A stretch of DNA of 64,000 bases from Blastocystis hominis (Eukaryota; Sar; Bigyra; Opalinata; Blastocystidae), in contig NW_013171818.1 in the NCBI RefSeq assembly GCF_000151665.1, positions 10,001-74,000 on the forward strand, in the 5' to 3' direction. Within the stretch, counting starts at the first letter, position 1. The number at the start of each line of letters is the position of its first letter. This document shows positions 60,163 through 64,000 of this stretch, piece after piece. The translations under genes and the position numbers were made by a program. The notes under the pieces are model-generated. The model saw only the letters and a list, made by a program, of their open reading frames with translations, did no database searches and had not been told where the DNA came from.

Positions 60163-62748
60163 TTGGTGGTGATAAGAATTGTTTGGAGAGAGGCGTTTCT
60201 TGGCAAAAATCGAGGGGATTTTGGAATAATTAAGAAAATAGGTAGGAAGTGTGGGATTCTGTGAATGATGAGAAAAGTGGGATATCATTAGAATATAGAA
60301 GAACAAGAATGGGGTAGTAGGCAGCAAAAAGTGATGAATTGCTTAGAGTGATTGTATGGGTGAAAATAGATCGTTATTTTGTTACATATAAAGGTAGACT
60401 AGATTGGGATAGTATCATTTTGTTTTTCCAAACCAAGTTGCATGTTTTCTTTTGTAGACAAGCCGAGAGTGTGAAAATAATTATGGGGATTGAAGGTGTT
60501 GGTGAGATCGGTGTATTAAGTCATGGACTGATCGGTGATGTCCACATCACGGAATATACATATAAATGGTGTTACTAATGGTATTTGAAAATAGTAAATA
60601 TGCGTTAATAAACTTACAATAGCAATCATTTCAGATCAAAATGCCTACAAACGATTTACTAGAATTGTAGTATAGTGCTCTAAATCAATATTGATATATA
60701 ATATAGATGCATTCTAGAAAACAGTGGAGTATTACGTAATAACAAGAACCATGTTTTCTGTTGAGATTTCCTTATTTCAAGAATTGTAATGGTAAGAAAA
60801 ATAATGGAATATAGTATTCAAACCAAAGAAGGAAAATAAAGGGTGGGAATGAAATACGGAGTTTTGATGTAAAAAGGGATTTTAAAAAGATGAGCTAGTT
60901 CCGAATACGCACATATTGATCGTGTTTATACAATCATTCACTGGTTATATATCGAGTCTTATGAGATTTGCATTCAACGAATAATTGATACTTATTTGTT
61001 AATTAGCAAATGATGATTATGTAAAATATTGTATTCATATCAAAATTGATATAACGCTTTTCGAGGTGTACGAATGTACTGGCAAAATGAGCTTTCAGGA
61101 TAACTGTCATTACAAAATATGTGACTATTACATAATAATAATGTGGACACTCAATTGATGGCAACTAGTTATTGCTGAAGCTGTTTAAGAAATAAGTTAT
61201 GATCACGTGCAGTTTTGATAGAAAGAAAGAATAACCTTTGAGAATAAACAAAAGAGAATACTCATGGACCCATATAAAACGATCCGAGTATTATTAAAAC
61301 TATTAAAGCGAAGAAGACATAATTTGAAGTATCGAATACCAAAAATACCAAAATAATTATAATGTCATCGATTATGCTGGTATTAGAATGAATGAGAGTG
61401 TGATTACTGAAATGAAAATCAAAAGTATTCAAAACCATTGGAAAATAAGAAATCAGTTTTGAATTCACATGATAGAGTGATTTTCAGTAAAACTTATATA
61501 CATACTTACTGGGATAATGATAATGTTTGGGATCTATTAGTGAAGCAAAGAAAGATTCCAGACAAAATACACTAACATGCATCGATTTTTAGGTTTAATA
61601 CATTATAGAAAGATGATCGATCCTATTCACCATCAATGGTTTTCAACTTTGACAAAAATAAAAACAAAGGATAGGTAATTATTCTCATGACAATTTGGAT
61701 TTTAAACTGATGAAGATTGCAAAACGTGAATACTTTGAAATGAATATATCTCGTATTTGTTCTATTCGATCATAATAGAATGACATAAGATTTTGGTAGA
61801 AAGATATGAATATGTATTCATACAGATTACATTTGTAGACTGCAATGATTTGAACAATGTTGATGCTAGCACAACTACACAATCCTATTTTAATATATTG
61901 CAACCCAGTGTCACGTTCATAATAGAATAGACAAAAATAGTCAATTATGCGAATTCACAGTACCAGTAAATGGATAGTATCCTGGAATGGTCAAAACATA
62001 GGTACATAGATAATTGATCAAGAACAAACTAAACTCTTGTTTTAGAAAAGTAATGATGATAATCGATATTAGGAAATTTCCATTATTAGTTGTTATTAAT
62101 AGAAAAGACTACAAAACTAATGTGTAAGAAATAGCTTATTATATTAATTACGTTAATTATAATGTATGGTGAATAATAAGAAAAAAACGAAGGATACGCG
62201 TTAACAAACCTTCATTGAATGGTGATTCAAACAAACAGTTCAATGCTTCAGTAACTTACTTGCATTTTGATTAGATTAATTAATAATAATCATACACTTC
62301 AACAAGATCGGCAAGTAAAGGCGAAACATCTACATATCAAAATGAAACAATGCCATTACTCTTGACAGATTCAGATCTAACATGCCAGAAAGAAGAAGGA
62401 AGATCGACATTTACAAGATTTGGAATATCTACTATATTGGTTAATCACTAAATATACTTTCTAATATTACTTTTTCAATGAAATAAAAGCCATTACTTTG
62501 AGATATTAGATCTTGGAGGTTAAATAGATCTAACTATTAAAAGGAACAAATAGAATTCATGCTTCGCATTTTTAGAAGAGGACTCTGACTCAGAGCATGA
62601 TCGCCCATCTTAATCGATTGCAATAATGGAAGATCTACATAAATAACACTAATAATACGGCTGAATACTTTCCATTATAATATGATCCGCAGAATTGAAA
62701 GAATATAAACCCAATTTCATTGATTGCAGTACTGGAGCATCTAATCAA
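60163..62748. other. AT-rich intergenic region
   Basis: About 2.6 kb with low GC and only short frames (60339-60578, 61262-61468, 61685-61903), none protein-like. It may hold decayed LRR exons, as seen further right. No tRNA or other RNA gene could be recognised. Confidence 0.5.
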
Positions 62749-63260
62749 TTACATATATTCTTTATTTATACCTCTAACAAGGAATGAAGAAGAGTAAAAA
62801 TTATGTGACGACCAATCATCATTCATCATATCACCAATACTGATGGTCTGTAATGAAGGAAGATTTTCTAATTCAAATTCACCTGAATAATCAGAAAAAC
62901 TGTTTCTTCCTATTTCTATGGATTCCAATAATGCACAATTCTTTATGTGGAATGAAGATCCAGGATAAAAGTAATCATAATTCTTATAATGTGTGAAAGA
63001 TTTCGGACCTATTTTCAATGTTTTCAGACTATTCAGTCCATCCATATTAAATGTTTCTACAAAACCAAAACTATCACTTCCGATTTCCAAATATTCAAGA
63101 TCCGTGAATCGAGAGAAATCAAATGTTGTATAGTTTACCTCATTACAAGTCCAATTTGGTAGAATAATGGTAGTGTTAGTAGAAGGAATAGATTGAATAT
63201 AATCACAAGAATAAGTCGTTTCAGCGAGATATTGAGCAAATGCAGGATGAACATCTAAGA
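62749..63260 (-). CDS. Leucine-rich-repeat (BspA-type) protein, exon or fragment
   Basis: Open from about 63260 downward: an N-terminal-looking segment (PSTNTTIILPNWTCNEVNYTTFDFSRFTDLEYLEIG) followed by three LRRs of the form SLKTLKIGPKSF...FHIKNCALLESIEIGRNSFSDYSGEFELENLPSL. The same design is found at 63653-64000, suggesting tandem copies or one long gene with introns. Function unknown. Confidence 0.6.
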
Positions 63261-63652
63261 ATGTGAATGAACAAACGAAGAATCACTGTTAATAGTAGCA
63301 ATGAGAGTATAATCGAAATAACTGTATGCATTCACATTTTGCAAATTAGGAATATCTAACAGTTATTATTATTATTATTCATGTACTCTCTAGCGTTACT
63401 ATCATAAAACTAGATAGAGATCCATAATAATTATCAACAATAGTCGTCAAATTTGGAAGATCTAGTTGACATTTCTTCAGTTATATTACTTCTCATTGTC
63501 AGCGAACAAGACATATCCAAATTACCAGCTAGAGATAATTCTCCCAGACTAATTGACTCTAAAGAAGGAAGGTCTAAGTAATATCTGATTCAAAACATTT
63601 TGTACCTTGGATGATAGCAGTTTCAGTTTCACAAAATGCATACATGCCTAAT
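63261..63652 (-). pseudogene. Degenerate LRR-like stretch
   Basis: Short pieces resembling LRR coding sequence (asn/ile-rich, minus strand) are interrupted by stops. Whether introns or decay separate them cannot be decided here. Confidence 0.35.
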
Positions 63653-64000
63653 TCAATAGATTGCAAACTTGGTAAATCTATACACCTCAAAACAACCAAT
63701 CAAATAAGTACCTCGAATAATGAATGGACTATAGAAGAAACTATTTGATAACATATCGGCATTACCAATTTTGATTGACTTTAAGGATGGGAGATTTACC
63801 AATTCAAATTCACCTGAAAAATCGGAAAAACTATTGTCGTTAATTTCAATCAATGTTAGTAATTGACAATTCTTTATGTGGAATGACTTATCAGGGTTAT
63901 TTGCAGCACCATTCTTTATTTCCGTAAATGAGTTTCCTCCTATTATTAACGTTGTTAGTTTGCTTAATCCATCAATGATGAATGTATCCACAAAACCGAA
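63653..64000 (-). CDS. Leucine-rich-repeat protein, partial at the right edge
   Basis: LRRs LTTLIIGGNSFTEI, SFHIKNCQLLTLIEINDNSFSDFSGEFELVNLPSLKSIKIG. It is close to the copy at 62749-63260, including the FHIKNC and GEFEL blocks. The gene begins outside the window. Confidence 0.6.
   Translation of the reverse strand, partial: FGFVDTFIIDGLSKLTTLIIGGNSFTEIKNGAANNPDKSFHIKNCQLLTLIEINDNSFSDFSGEFELVNLPSLKSIKIGNADMLSNSFFYSPFIIRGTYLIGCFEVYRFTKFAIY

Overview
The window is nuclear DNA of a eukaryote, almost certainly Blastocystis (anaerobic gut stramenopile). Three signs agree. (1) Nearly every host gene is cut by introns of about 29-34 nt (GT...TAG or CAG), and removing them restores conserved proteins exactly (CK2 alpha, Cbf5, uL13m, RPL12, UBP6, GAS41). 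(2) The octamer TGTTTGTT, the Blastocystis mRNA 3'-processing signal, follows many genes. (3) Several genes have no usable genomic stop: a T, TA or TG lying exactly four bases before the octamer would become TAA or TGA once poly(A) is added.

Layout. 1-7622: decayed non-LTR retrotransposon (endonuclease plus reverse transcriptase) ending in a (TGTT)n tail. 7621-16400: two adjoining virus-like elements. Element A (7621-13184) is bounded by a T-shaped terminal palindrome on the left and a larger palindrome on the right. It encodes a CRESS-type Rep (HUH nuclease plus helicase), a jelly-roll capsid candidate, a separate arginine-rich protein and a long acidic repeat protein. Element B (13081-16400) shares the right palindrome and holds two broken rep copies tail to tail, closed by a decayed third palindrome. 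16401-17396 is AT-rich and ends in a rep relic. 17397-17976 is a second, 5'-truncated 3' end of the same retrotransposon.

18000-60200 is a dense host gene block: ISWI remodeller, RPS26, MAP65/PRC1, V-ATPase c'', GAS41/YEATS, UBP6/USP14, Cbf5, 14-3-3, FYVE coiled-coil protein, MORN-LRR protein, ankyrin protein, Nup205, RPL12, DDX28-like helicase, mitochondrial uL13, ALG2, tRNA-Ala, VPS16, CK2 alpha, Hsp70-like protein, UXT, MORN protein and DDX47/Rrp3. Neighbours are often under 100 bp apart. 60200-64000 is AT-rich, with leucine-rich-repeat exons at the right edge.

The main discovery candidate is element A. It joins a CRESS-type replication protein to parvovirus-like hairpin telomeres, and its genes end at the same octamer, with the same four-base spacing, as host genes. 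It therefore looks adapted to Blastocystis rather than a random passenger. The two convergent genes (capsid and rep) share one palindromic octamer pair, which would end both mRNAs before they overlap. Gene calls rest on my own reading of translations and on family knowledge; no database search was run.
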